Made by a program: the position numbers and the translations under genes. From Antedon mediterranea (lineage: Eukaryota; Echinodermata; Crinoidea; Comatulida; Antedonidae), in assembly GCF_964355755.1 (NCBI RefSeq), contig NC_092676.1:726288-790287 (forward strand): DNA of 64,000 bases. The letters run 5' to 3'. Numbering within the stretch: position 1 is the stretch's first letter; each line of letters opens with the position of its first letter. Below are positions 1-10,600 of the stretch, piece by piece. Under the pieces are notes generated by a model that ran no database searches, was not told the origin of the DNA, and saw only the letters and a list, made by a program, of their open reading frames with translations.

Positions 1-296
1 ATTAGGTTACGGTGGCATGGTCACCATCCTGAAATGTTGTTAAATAATTAAATATTTTAAAATGTTATCAAAATAATTATATATTTAACTAAGGACTATC
101 AGTTGCACAATAATTTATCCAATGTTGTCATTTAATTATTTTGTATTTCAATGATAATTAAAAAGATAATTTGAACAGACAAGCAGAGGTTTTTTTAACG
201 GTTTATCAAACTTTGTTGTTCACGTACAGTACAGTATATGAAAATCATATTATATTCATAATCAGTGAATAAAATATGATGATACTGCTCACTTAC

Positions 297-961
297 CAGA
301 GCTTCAGGTTTCAACTGCAAATCTTGTAAATTTAACTGACCTGGATAAGGACAAAGAATAACAGCATTAATAAGAAATATCATAGGTCATGTTCTAAATA
401 TAGTATATTGTATTGTCAAGCAGAGCATAATAATTTAAAAATACATTTTTACAAACATTATACATACAGCATAATTTGTATGTCTTACTATTTATAGCTT
501 GATTTCCACAAGGATACAATGTAGGGATGGGACCACAGCGAAAGTAATTTTGACCAATCACAACCGTCATCCAGATTGGTCAAATTACTTGCATTCACAC
601 ACATAGTACTGTATGTCATATTCATTATAATGTGAACAAAGCAACAGCTCTGTCCACACTATCAAACTACAGTATTTTGACAAAAAATGTGATGTGCCCA
701 AATATGGTGGTGATATGCCCAAATATGGTAGTGATATGACATCATCGTGTAAATATATGGGCACATCGCATTTTGTTGTCATATAAAGTTTGATAGTGTG
801 GACAGAGCTTTATAGTCATCTGACCATGTGAACAGGAATCACTGACAAATATGAAACTTACCACTAAAAAGGCCAACATCCAAGTTGTCTGTGTCTAAGT
901 TCTCAATGTATTTATCCAAATACTTGTTGAGTAGACTTGCCACAATACTCTCAAGCACCAT
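297..961 (-). CDS. VPS13-family N-terminus (partial, first two coding exons)
   Basis: Exon 1 is 862-961 (ATG at 961) and exon 2 is 297-340. Both have canonical splice sites (donor GTAAGT after 862 and after 297; acceptor CAG before 340) and join in phase 1 to give 48 residues beginning MVLESIVASLLNKYLDKYIE. This matches the start of the chorein domain of VPS13A/C-type proteins, where an amphipathic helix and the pattern NLDTxxLxxGLxxGxxxLxxLxLKPEAL are typical. VPS13 proteins are very long bridge-like lipid-transfer proteins at organelle contact sites. The remainder of the gene lies beyond the left edge. The A/C-type assignment is based on the MV-ES start; VPS13B and VPS13D differ more. No other exon is visible in the 296 bases before the edge. 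Confidence 0.8.
645..812. mobile_element. Foldback MITE, family A (full-length)
   Basis: The element has imperfect terminal inverted repeats: AGCTCTGTCCACACTATCAAAC on the left and its complement ending GTGTGGACAGAGCTTTA on the right. The interior is nearly palindromic, containing GTGATGTGCCCAAATATGG and, inverted, ATATGGGCACATCGCA. It encodes nothing. It belongs to a family with about ten other copies or fragments in the window. Confidence 0.8.
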
Positions 962-1602
962 GTTGGAAGTTGCCCAGTGGATGGGCAAGTACTAGTCAAC
1001 ACAATGGTGGTCGTATCAGGCAAGTTCTTGCCTTGGATCTTACAATGGTATGGCCTACTTCATAGACAGACAATTCCTGAAAAATAATAACAAATGATGT
1101 CCTACTGTTTCAATTGTTAATAAATATGCTTTCAAGTGTTATTAATAATTAATGAAGTGATTATGGCCTGGACAGGTAAGAGAGCTATGATGTTTATTCT
1201 GGTACTGCATTTAATTGTGCTAGGCAGAGATTTCTTAGCCTTCCACCAATCTTAAATTGGTTCATTCCAATCCTATTGTTCTTTCATAATTAATAAAGTA
1301 TTCTCAAGTACAACCTATTACAACCTTGGTGACAGTTCTAACAACTTCAATGGTACCCATCCTATGTTTATTCTTCTGTGTCTGTCCAGGGAGGTATTTA
1401 TACCTACAGTATCTGGTCTGTCAGTGTTAAAAAAGGTAACTACTGTACACAGAGAACTGAAAATTAGTTAGCAGGGTGGATCCAGGATTTCTCAAATAGC
1501 GGAGTTGTCCTACAATAAATTAGTTTGTCAAAAATAGATATCAAAAGGTATTTCATGTGGCTATTTACACTTAAATACAGGATTTAATATTTGTAATGTT
1601 TT

Positions 1603-1702
1603 CACATGATGATGTCATATCACTAAACATATTTAAGCATTAGCACCACCATATATGGACACACCACATTTTTTTTAGTTTGATAGTGTAGACAAGGCTT
1701 TA
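1603..1702. mobile_element. MITE family A fragment
   Basis: Retains the half with CATGATGATGTCATATCAC and the right terminal repeat GTTTGATAGTGTAGACAAGGCTTTA. The left terminus is missing. Confidence 0.65.
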
Positions 1703-2705
1703 GGGCCTGGCTTTTGGTAGATTGATTCCATTAGTAGAATAGCTACATTGGACCATGGAGTAAAGATTTACTCCATGATTGGACTGCATTATTTACTGTT
1801 TGTATGAACTATATAGGCCTACTGTACATGTCATTGCAAGTGTTGTTATTTAACTAAAGCACCTCATTACCTTTTAAAAATATAAATAAACTGGTAGCCA
1901 TTAAAGAATATTTATGGACTAATACTTTATCCTCTAAAGTTACATAATTATCTTATGTATTACCATGTTTAGTGTCACACTATATTCTGTAACAAACATA
2001 AGCCTACAATAATAATTATTAAATAAGATTTTGGTACTTTGTACTTCAAATTTATAAATATTTCCATTGTAAATGAACAGCACATAACTGTACACATAAT
2101 CTACAATAACATGCAAACTGAAAGTAATCTAGTTTCTCTTGGTGCATTTATAAAATCAAATTTAATACAAAATTAAAAACCTGACGTAATGCTTCGCTGG
2201 ACAAGTATGCAGATGAATGTACAATTAATTTCCTTTTGATGGAAGGCTACTGTATACAAAATGAAAAATGTTATAATAATCTCCAAGACTACAGTATCAA
2301 GATATTACTGACAGTTATTAATAAATTGAAATATTGCATTTTGCATTTTTACAATTTATCTTTTGAGTAAACAAAATAATTAAACAACTCCCTGTTTCAA
2401 CCATTTCAAAGAATAAAACACCACAATAAGATTTTAAGGAAGGAAAAAGGAAAGGAGTGTTTTGTATGATCTTTATACATAACTACTTCTAATTCATGTT
2501 TGTTTTAAAACAGATCTACAGTAGTACAGTTTGAGCTGCTAGATCCTAGATTTACAATTCCAGCCAGAGAATGCATTATAAACTGCAGTCAGTACCTCCT
2601 AATATTAATAAGAATTGGGGTTAATGTCCTTAAAATGCATGAGATTCCATGAGAAGTATGGAGGCCTTTGGACCATACTTGGTAAGTTTAATTCCGTTCA
2701 TCCGC

Positions 2706-2795
2706 TTGATGATGATGATGATAATGATGACGATGATAATGGCGATGATGATGATAATGATGATAATGATGATGATGATGATGACAATGATGATA

Positions 2796-2830
<35 letters not shown>

Positions 2831-2850
2831 AATGATAATGATAATGGTGC
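2706..2850 (+). repeat. GAT/GAC trinucleotide microsatellite
   Basis: About 145 bases of imperfect GATGATGAT with interspersed AAT and GAC. It produces artefactual poly-Asp and poly-Met reading frames. Confidence 0.9.
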
Positions 2851-3033
2851 ACGTGATGGTAGCATTAAATTATGCTAGTACTGTAAGTCCTTTAATGTTT
2901 TCATTTCTAAATTAAGATCTTTAATTTACATCAAATATGTACATCTACGCACAATACATTACACAGTTAGCATGAATTAAAGACCGTTTTTCTGTACCAA
3001 TCAATCAAGCAATCAATTAAACACTTGAAGCGG

Positions 3034-3222
3034 ATAGCCTGCTTATAGTGTGCGATAGCCTGCTTATAGTGTGCGATAGCCTGCTTATAGTGTGCGATAG
3101 CCTGCTTATAGTGTGCGATAGCCTGCTTATAGTGTGCGATAGCCTGCTTATAGTGTGCGATAGCCTGCTTATAGTGTGCGATAGCCTGCTTATAGTGTGC
3201 GATAGCCTGCTTATAGTGTGCG
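3034..3222. repeat. 21-bp minisatellite, 9 copies
   Basis: Nine essentially identical copies of a 21-bp unit, beginning ATAGCCTGCTTATAGTGTGC. Because 21 is divisible by 3, open frames run through on both strands (for example HYKQAIA repeats), but there is no flanking gene structure. Confidence 0.9.
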
Positions 3223-5179
3223 TCCTCATACACTAACATCACTTTAATTTGAAAATACATTAACGAATAAAATTCCCATTTAATTCTACAGTGGGCAGTT
3301 GTCGAGAAAAAAAAAATTCCCAAATGCAATAAGCTCAGGCAGTCATAATGTTAAAATGCTATGGTGTTGACTAAAGCTCAACAGTGGACTGATAGTGTTG
3401 CAGCTACATAAATTAAATTGGATGAGTGATAACCAATCGGTTTGGTGTTTTTATCTCCAATTTTGTCCCATTTCTGCTGCTAAGAAATTGGGTGTAATTT
3501 ATTCATACAAAAACTGGCCTTTAATACTACGGTACAGTGTATGTGAAGAAGAAGAATGACTTTTCCTGGCCACATTCACCCACCATTAATGTGCTCTACA
3601 AAACATTACTTTTGATATTACATTATTTTGTGTTTCTGTACTACAATAATGTATAATGATAAGTAAACATAATTGCATCATAATTATCAGATAATTAGCA
3701 AACTCAAATTTCAAAGGTCAAGTGATGGAAGATGATAAACAGAAGACTTAATAAACAACTAGAGTGGTGTTAAGTATAAACATGATAAGTGTTATGTTTT
3801 AATAGTCAGTGACATTTAGCATAAAAGGATTTTATTATTCCTAAACTTGACTAAAAAATGTTGGACAGCCTAATAATATATTGAGTAATATGCTAGTTTT
3901 TACAAACATTTACACAATTGGAAAAAACAATAGCAAAACAAAAATTTTTTTTTGTAAATAAATTTTAATATTTTAATATAATGAAAACTGGACAGGACAG
4001 GATTCGAACCCTACCTTTACTACTATGCCTATACCATTATCATGTTACATTTTTGTATCATCATGTTTTCCTTTTAAACAAAAATAAAGGGACCCTAAAA
4101 ACAAGTCTTACCTAGGACTTGGGTGGCTTTCTGAAATAGGCTAGGCAACTGAGGCAACCTGTACATGCTTGGCCTAGGTAGGCTATTCGTTACCTAAAAA
4201 CCCCAAAGCCACTTGCCGATATGCTTCGTCCTTGCTGATATCAGATCAGCAGAGCATGCTATGCATAGCGAGGAGAGGAGGAACCTTCACTTCTCAGAGC
4301 GACAATAATGACAATCGTTTCGCATATATCAATTAACGATCACAAAATTCCATTTGAAAATACAATATCATGACACTGGTTTAATAAAAAAGTAAAGGTA
4401 AATAAATACTCACCTACTATTTTAAAGAAATGTCTAAATATAAAAAGAATATATTGTCAACCAAGCAGGCAGCTGTCATTGATGGTTAAGTAATGTTGAC
4501 TTTAGCGGTGTTTACAGGTTTAAGCGCCTGCGCGAAAGGAAAAGAGGCGGAGCCTTATTAATATTCATGAGCCTCAATATAAAATAAGACATTAATTATT
4601 AATGTTATGGACGCTGTAATTTCCGATATTATTCGGTCTATGTGTATTCTGTAGTACTTTTATCTAAATGCAATTAGAAAATTAATCCAGATTTTAAGAT
4701 TAGATCTTTACAGCAAAAGTTGAATCCTCTTATTTATCCATTTCTTAGTGTTAATATCTTCATCTTAAATAATATAATAACATATTTTCATCAACACCAT
4801 TGTATTATCATTTTTGTTTACCAATAATATATGGACAAATTTTCATGCAAAACAGAATTGAAATATGAAAAATATAAAACCCATCAACTATTATTTATTT
4901 GTTTATATTTTATTCACATATATACAAAAATAGTCTAAAATAATATGCCTAAATAGATTTTTTCTAATTTTACAATAATAACAAAGATTTGTAATGTTCA
5001 CTTTGAAAAAGGAAGATTAAAAGACTTTGATTGGCCAATTTGCAGTTTTAATAAAGTTATTCACTTAAGTTGAAAAAAATTAATGTTTTCACTTATAAAA
5101 AGACAAAATAAATGGTTAAATTCAACCAAAAACCAGTTGAATTTGACTATTTTTTGCATTAAATTACACCTAGCGCACA

Positions 5180-5370
5180 TGCAATATATATTTTAAAGTT
5201 TTACTGTTGATGGATGTTTTAATTAATGTTTTTAAATTGTAAATTTGTTCTATGTATGATGTAATTATGAATGTTTTACCATATTTTTCTGTCGAGGAAA
5301 ACAATTTTTCCATGTACAATTTATTTTATATGGAACGAATAAAGATTTGATTTGATTTGATTTGATTTGA
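5180..5370 (+). mobile_element. LINE 3' tail
   Basis: A 3'-UTR-like segment ending TATGGAACGAATAAAG followed by a short TTTGA repeat. The same kind of ending (AATAAA plus a short ATTGA/TTTGA repeat) closes the degenerate LINE at 59750-60535. This is typical of CR1/L2-type non-LTR elements, which end in short tandem repeats rather than poly(A). Only the tail is present. Confidence 0.5.
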
Positions 5371-5393
5371 CCTTTTTCAAGTAAATAATTATT

Positions 5394-5998
5394 TTTTCCA
5401 ATCCAATTTTTGGTCAAAGTGAATAATTATTATAGCAAGCAAGTTCATTATTCAGTAACGAGAGCAACTGAGTAAACGCCCTCTACAAGTATGAGAAATC
5501 TCGGGTTATTCAGAAGTAAGCTAGTTCATCAGATTCAGTTTTGTTATCTTGGAAAGTGACGAATGAGACGTCTCCTTGGAACGGCTTGTATAAACGCATG
5601 TGAACATAATTAGAACCAGTATTCACCTGGAAAAAAAAAAATTAATGTAAGTTAAGTTAAATGTATGTTGAAAAATGACAAAAATGTGATGTGCCTTTTC
5701 CAATCCAATTTTTGGTCAAAGTGAATAATTATTATAGCAAGCAAGTTCATTATTCAGTAACGAGAGCAACTGAGTAAACGCCCTCTACAAGTATGAGAAA
5801 TCTCGGGTTATTCAGAAGTAAGCTAGTTCATCAGATTCAGTTTTGTTATCTTGGAAAGTGACGAATGAGACGTCTCCTTGGAACGGCTTGTATAAACGCA
5901 TGTGAACATAATTAGAACCAGTATTCACCTGGAAAAAAAAAAATTAATGTAAGTTAAGTTAAATGTATGTTGAAAAATGACAAAAATGTGATGTGCCT
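5394..5998. repeat. 302-bp tandem duplication carrying the stefin terminal exon
   Basis: Copy A is 5394-5696 and copy B is 5696-5998. They look identical and include the whole last stefin exon, its acceptor with a polypyrimidine tract (oligo-T on the minus strand), the stop and 3' flank. The high identity points to a recent event or an assembly artefact. Confidence 0.85.
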
Positions 5999-6731
5999 AT
6001 ATAATGGATTACTGTATTTGGCCACATTTTTTTTGTCACAAAGTTTGATAGTGTAGACAGAGCTTTACAACTAGAACAAGGGTTGAATTGAGAAGCAACA
6101 TAAATTTTTAAGGATAAATTTGTTAGTTAAAATGTTACATTTTTAGTTGTTAGAAATACAGTAGGCCTAACTGAACACATCAATTTGCATAACATATCCA
6201 AATGCATGTACCTTGACAAAATAGTTGACTCCATTTACCAGCTGAGTTGCATATACCTTTGCCTCATATTTTTCAAACGATCGGCCCACTTCCTTTTCAG
6301 CCTCCTCGCGTACCTTTTTATAAAATAAATAAAAAAACCATTTTATTATTAAAATTATTACAATTTTAGATATATTTAATAATATGCAAAGGCCTAGCCA
6401 CACTTATAATATAGGCGTGTAGGTGCAAAAGTGCATTACTTACGAGTCTAGGCCTAGGGCCTACTTACTACATCAGATACGATTACTCTAACCACAGTAC
6501 CTGCTATACTATACTACTAGCCTATATACAGACTATTTACTACTACTAGTAGGCCTAGCCTAGGCCTACTACTAGTACAGTACTACTATATAGGTAGGCC
6601 TAGCCTAGCCTACTAGTAGCCTAGCTGGTAACTGTGTAGGCTTCATACTCTATATGTCTCACCTTGTCAATAAAACCCTGTATTTCTGCTGTTGCCACTT
6701 CTGCACCTTTCATACCACCACACAAAGCCAT
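5510..6731 (-). CDS. CSTB: Stefin / cystatin B-type cysteine protease inhibitor
   Basis: Three exons join in phase 0: 6663-6731 (ATG at 6731), 6212-6313, and a terminal exon at 5510-5626 or its duplicate 5812-5928. The product is 95 residues without a signal peptide, close to the usual 98 of cytosolic stefins. Hallmarks are the N-terminal MALCGG (glycine wedge), the first hairpin QLVNG (the family QxVxG motif), NYFVK at the exon 2 end, VHMRLYKPF in exon 3 and the C-terminal DELAYF. The protein should block papain-like cysteine cathepsins in the cytosol by tight reversible binding. Intron positions, notably directly after NYFVK, match vertebrate stefins. The terminal exon is present twice and identically, so the gene can end at either stop with the same protein. 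Confidence 0.88.
5975..6067. mobile_element. MITE family A fragment
   Basis: Contains GTGATGTGCCTATATAATGG and the right terminal repeat GTTTGATAGTGTAGACAGAGC. The start of its body is included in the 302-bp duplication, so the MITE was there before the duplication. Confidence 0.6.
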
Positions 6732-7650
6732 CTTATTATGCGATATTTAAATTAAAAGGAATGTTTATCTTGGATTTTTTTGGCCACAGCTGATTTAAAA
6801 AACCCCAAAAAATACAATACTCATCACGTGCCAAAACTTGTACAAAAAGAGGGCGGCATTATTATTCAAATCATGGTGAGAGGGAAGAGTAAAGTGTGTA
6901 TTAAAATAATCTGATATATACTGCATATTATTTGAGTGTAGCTAGTTAGTTTGTGTGGGGTACTCAAGTGGCCGACTATACAGTATTTTTTTAATTTTCG
7001 ATGATGACACTAACACATAGTTTTATCACACAAAAAAACATTTGTTAACGTTTATTCTTTTGTTCAAATCCAATAAATTATCACTTAATTATACATAAAA
7101 CAAACAAATTTGTTAAAAACAGGATCCCAAGTATGATTGATAATACTATCTAACACATACGAAAGTCGTATAGGTATAATATTGATGAAACACTAACTTG
7201 GTAAAACCACACTGAACATTTCAAAGTATACAAAAACACACTTCCAACGAACATCCTATTTTCTTTATATAGCACATTAGTCCCTTATTTACAGCATAGG
7301 AGCTACTGTATAAAAATTATATTTTTATCACTCCATGTTTACAGTAAGTACAGCATATATACTGTATAATCTTATTTCTGCCGATTCAATTTGGCAGATC
7401 ATTTAAACAAAAAAACAGACTGTATGTACTACATAGGCTGTAGATTATTTACATACATGTGAGATGGACACAAAATTGACTGAGGTAGTTCAAAACATTT
7501 ATGATAACCAAACTTGTTTCTCTTATAAAATATAATGGTATTAAAAAGTAAAGCCAGCTGCCTACATCACAACACCTAGCATGTGTGTCTGAGTGGGTTG
7601 ACTGGATAAACCAACATTTTTCATCACTATCAACTACAGTATATGATATT
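6732..7650. other. Region between stefin start and Rel gene 1 stop (3' UTR)
   Basis: No coding exon is seen. The part from about 7440 to 7650 resembles the 3' flank of Rel gene 2 (for example GAGGTAGTTC and ATAAAATATAATG blocks), so it is probably the Rel gene 1 3' UTR. It contains a let-7-type site at 7481-7488. Confidence 0.55.
7481..7488 (-). promoter_or_regulatory. Predicted let-7 8mer target site in Rel gene 1 3' UTR
   Basis: On the sense (minus) strand the bases read CTACCTCA, the perfect complement of let-7 positions 2-8 plus the A opposite position 1. It lies 163 bases past the stop codon. The equivalent site occurs in the paralog (19249-19256). The miRNA is deeply conserved in bilaterians; functionality is inference. 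Confidence 0.45.
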
Positions 7651-10600
7651 TTAGCTTTTTTGTTCAAAATTTTCATTATTTGGGATGTATGTAAATGAGA
7701 CGGCCTGACTTCCACCATTATCTGAAGGCCGTATCAACTTAAAATAAACTTGTTTAGGTTCCGTAATGTTACCATCTTTGTAAGGAGGAGTCGTGCACAC
7801 AATAGCAACCTGAAAAAGACAAAAATAGAAGCATTTCAATAAACGTGACACAGAGTAAAACATTGAATTTGTGGTGACCTATGACCTATTACCTTCTTGA
7901 TTACTGTACTTGCTTGATGGGTCATAGAAAAGCTTACAATATATCATGTAAACCACATACAAAGAATTCATAATAAATAACTCATGCTGTCTGGACCACA
8001 AACAGATAAGCCTGGAGGGTTCTTAAGCTTTTTCTACATTATCAAACTAGTTTGACAAAAATGGTGTGATGTGTCCAAATATGGTAGTGATATGCTTAAA
8101 TATGCTAGTGGTATGACATCATCATGTCCATATATGGGCACATCAAATGTTTTTGTCACATAAAGTGTGATAGTGTGAACAGAGCTTTAAATTGTAATGT
8201 TTACATGCACTATACATGACACGTGAATCTTGTGCTGTAAGTTTGTTTAAAAAACATGTTATGTACCAATATAGTTATATTTCACAAGAAAAACAATACA
8301 TCATTTTATAAAATGAAAAAAAAAATAGTTTACCCGACGGTGAATATCCGATGGATTAACTTGAGCAAATTCTGACCAATCAGCATCAAAGAACTTCACA
8401 GCTATATCATCTAATTTTTGAAAAAAATTAATAAACTCTTATAAACCTTTTATTAAACTGTTATATATTTTTAAAATTAACTTTCACACGTTGAATTATA
8501 TATATGATATTTTACTGTCATGTTTGTTTGTATTCATGAAATTTGCATTGTTGACACATAAAATCACAGTAAATTATAAATATATAAACACAAGAATAGT
8601 TTTCTGATTCTATTTGTATGACTGAGTATCAATACCTCTTTGTATTTTGCTACACAGGATAAACACTTTATCTCCGCCACGAGCAAAACCTGTACGGCGA
8701 TCAATCTGTATCACTGCTGGGTAATCTAATTGCAACACAAAATGATAAAAAAATTAACTTTATATAAATAATAAACAGAAAGACATTCTAAACCTACCAC
8801 AAAAAAAAATGACTAAATGCATGATAAAGTCAAAATCTGAACTTTTGAAATAATGTGTCTCAATTCCTCATATATGCAGACAACTGTATTTGGCCTAGGT
8901 TTAAATATTAGCTCTGTCAGCCTAATAAAAGATGAGATTGAAACGAGTTGTTCTGTTTATTAAGTGTATTTCAATAGAAGCTTCAGAATAATGTATATAA
9001 ATGTTACTACTTTTAAATTAAAAAAAGTAAATTATATAAAGTAAAAAAACTCACTTTTATCAAATATAGGCTGACTAACAACCGGAGCGAGAGGCACAGT
9101 TTCACCGGCCTCCTGAACCAGGTACACTTGAAAGCACAGACACACAACGGTGAGGTCAAACAGTCCGATAAGTTTCTTTCGGTCAGTAGTGGTCAGTTGA
9201 AAGTTTTTGAATGGGTTAACACCCTGATTGAGACGTACCAACAAAGCACTGAATATCTCATCTTGCTTTATACGCTGAACGCCAAGATGTTCAAATCTAA
9301 ACAGAATATGACAATATATTTAATTCAATTCAAAATCCACAATTATTCAGTAGGTAGGAAAAATAAATTAATAAGGTGGAATGGTACTTTATTAGCAGTA
9401 CCAGCTTCTTTTCAATTTGTACTTGGACAAAAAAATAAGTAAAACAATTATTAGTGCTTGTAAGACAATTAAGTACTAAATAACATACTTGATTGGCTGG
9501 CCTGCATTTGGCACAAACTTCTTACAGATTCCATTTTCACAGTCTTTACCCACAAGGCCATATGGATGTGGAATAGGCTTTGATGTTCCAGTCTCATTTG
9601 TAACCAGAGATACAACTACTCTTACGCTGCCTGTGTAGTTATTAACCTGTAAGGTTAGTGACAGTTTAGAAAACAAAAAAAAATGGCAGAGGTAAAAACT
9701 ACAGTAAAGAAATTGACAGAAAAATGGATGTGAGAAAGCTTTAATGATGGAAAAAGACAACAATTTTATAAAAGTATAACAAACCTGGATTGTTGGAAAA
9801 CTTTTATTTTTTGAGATTGACTTTTCCTCATATTGAACTTTCACCTTATAGAACCTGAAGTCCCTCTGTTTTGGTTCTTCTATAATCTCAGTAAACGGTT
9901 CTTCCTCTGAACAAAGCAAGTTACCTGTAAATTTATCATAAGTCAATGTAATATTAAAAACAATTACTGCTATTATATTATTACTTATGACTGAACAGTG
10001 GCCATATTGTATTCACCATTAACAGTTAGGCTAAGTGAAATACCTTTAGAATAAAAACTCTGCTGACCCAAGTGACATGTACATATTACTACTGTATATG
10101 ATTCAATTAATCAAGGATGTGTATTACTAGTACCTGTATAATTAACTAAAATTGACAGAAATTCATGATACATTGTTGTAACTATAAAAGTTTGTTATTT
10201 AGGGTACAATAAAAACTTCTCACCAAATTCTGATTTTACAGGCAGGAATACCAAATTTTGAGATGATTCTGAAAATAGAAACATGGTACTTAAATGGGCT
10301 GAGTAAACTCATTAGCTTTGGACTAGTGAAATAAAAATGTCAACCAAGTCGACAACCAATGACCTAACTGGGCCACTGGGACATCATCTTACCATCAGAT
10401 TCAACTTCACGTTTCACATTTAACAGTTTCTCCTGTACAGGTGATTCCTGGGCAACAGGCAGGCAATGTATAGGTCGTTTCTGGGCAACAGGCAGGCATT
10501 GCGTAGGTGGTTGCTGGGCAACAGGAAGGTAATCCATAGATGGTTGCTGGGCAACAGGCAGCCAATCCATAGGTTGTTGCTGGGCAACAGGCAGAAAATC

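Larger units (their letters stand above)
962..5393. other. Intergenic region between VPS13-like and stefin genes
   Basis: I see no host coding exon here. It contains a MITE A fragment (1603-1702), a GAT-rich microsatellite (2706-2850), a 21-bp minisatellite (3034-3222), a tRNA-like remnant with a good B box on the minus strand (about 3990-4010) and a LINE 3' tail (about 5180-5370). A GC-richer stretch at 4180-4570 with several CpGs could hold the promoter or a 5' untranslated exon of the VPS13-like gene, but no core element is diagnostic. Confidence 0.5.

Noticed and set aside
2615-2915. Poly-Asp and poly-Met open frames
   Set aside because: Both are readings of a GAT microsatellite; no splice context or conserved residues.
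3034-3222. CRISPR-like array
   Set aside because: The 21-bp units abut directly with no unique spacers; the DNA is eukaryotic. The same applies to the other tandem arrays.
2967-3329. HYKQAIA repeat protein and other-frame variants
   Set aside because: 21-bp minisatellite whose length is divisible by three keeps frames open on both strands; no gene context.
3987-4045. tRNA gene on the minus strand
   Set aside because: Good B box (GGTTCGAATCC) but no matching A box or acceptor stem; a SINE or tRNA remnant. A similar isolated B-box-like stretch at 25505-25545 was rejected for the same reason.
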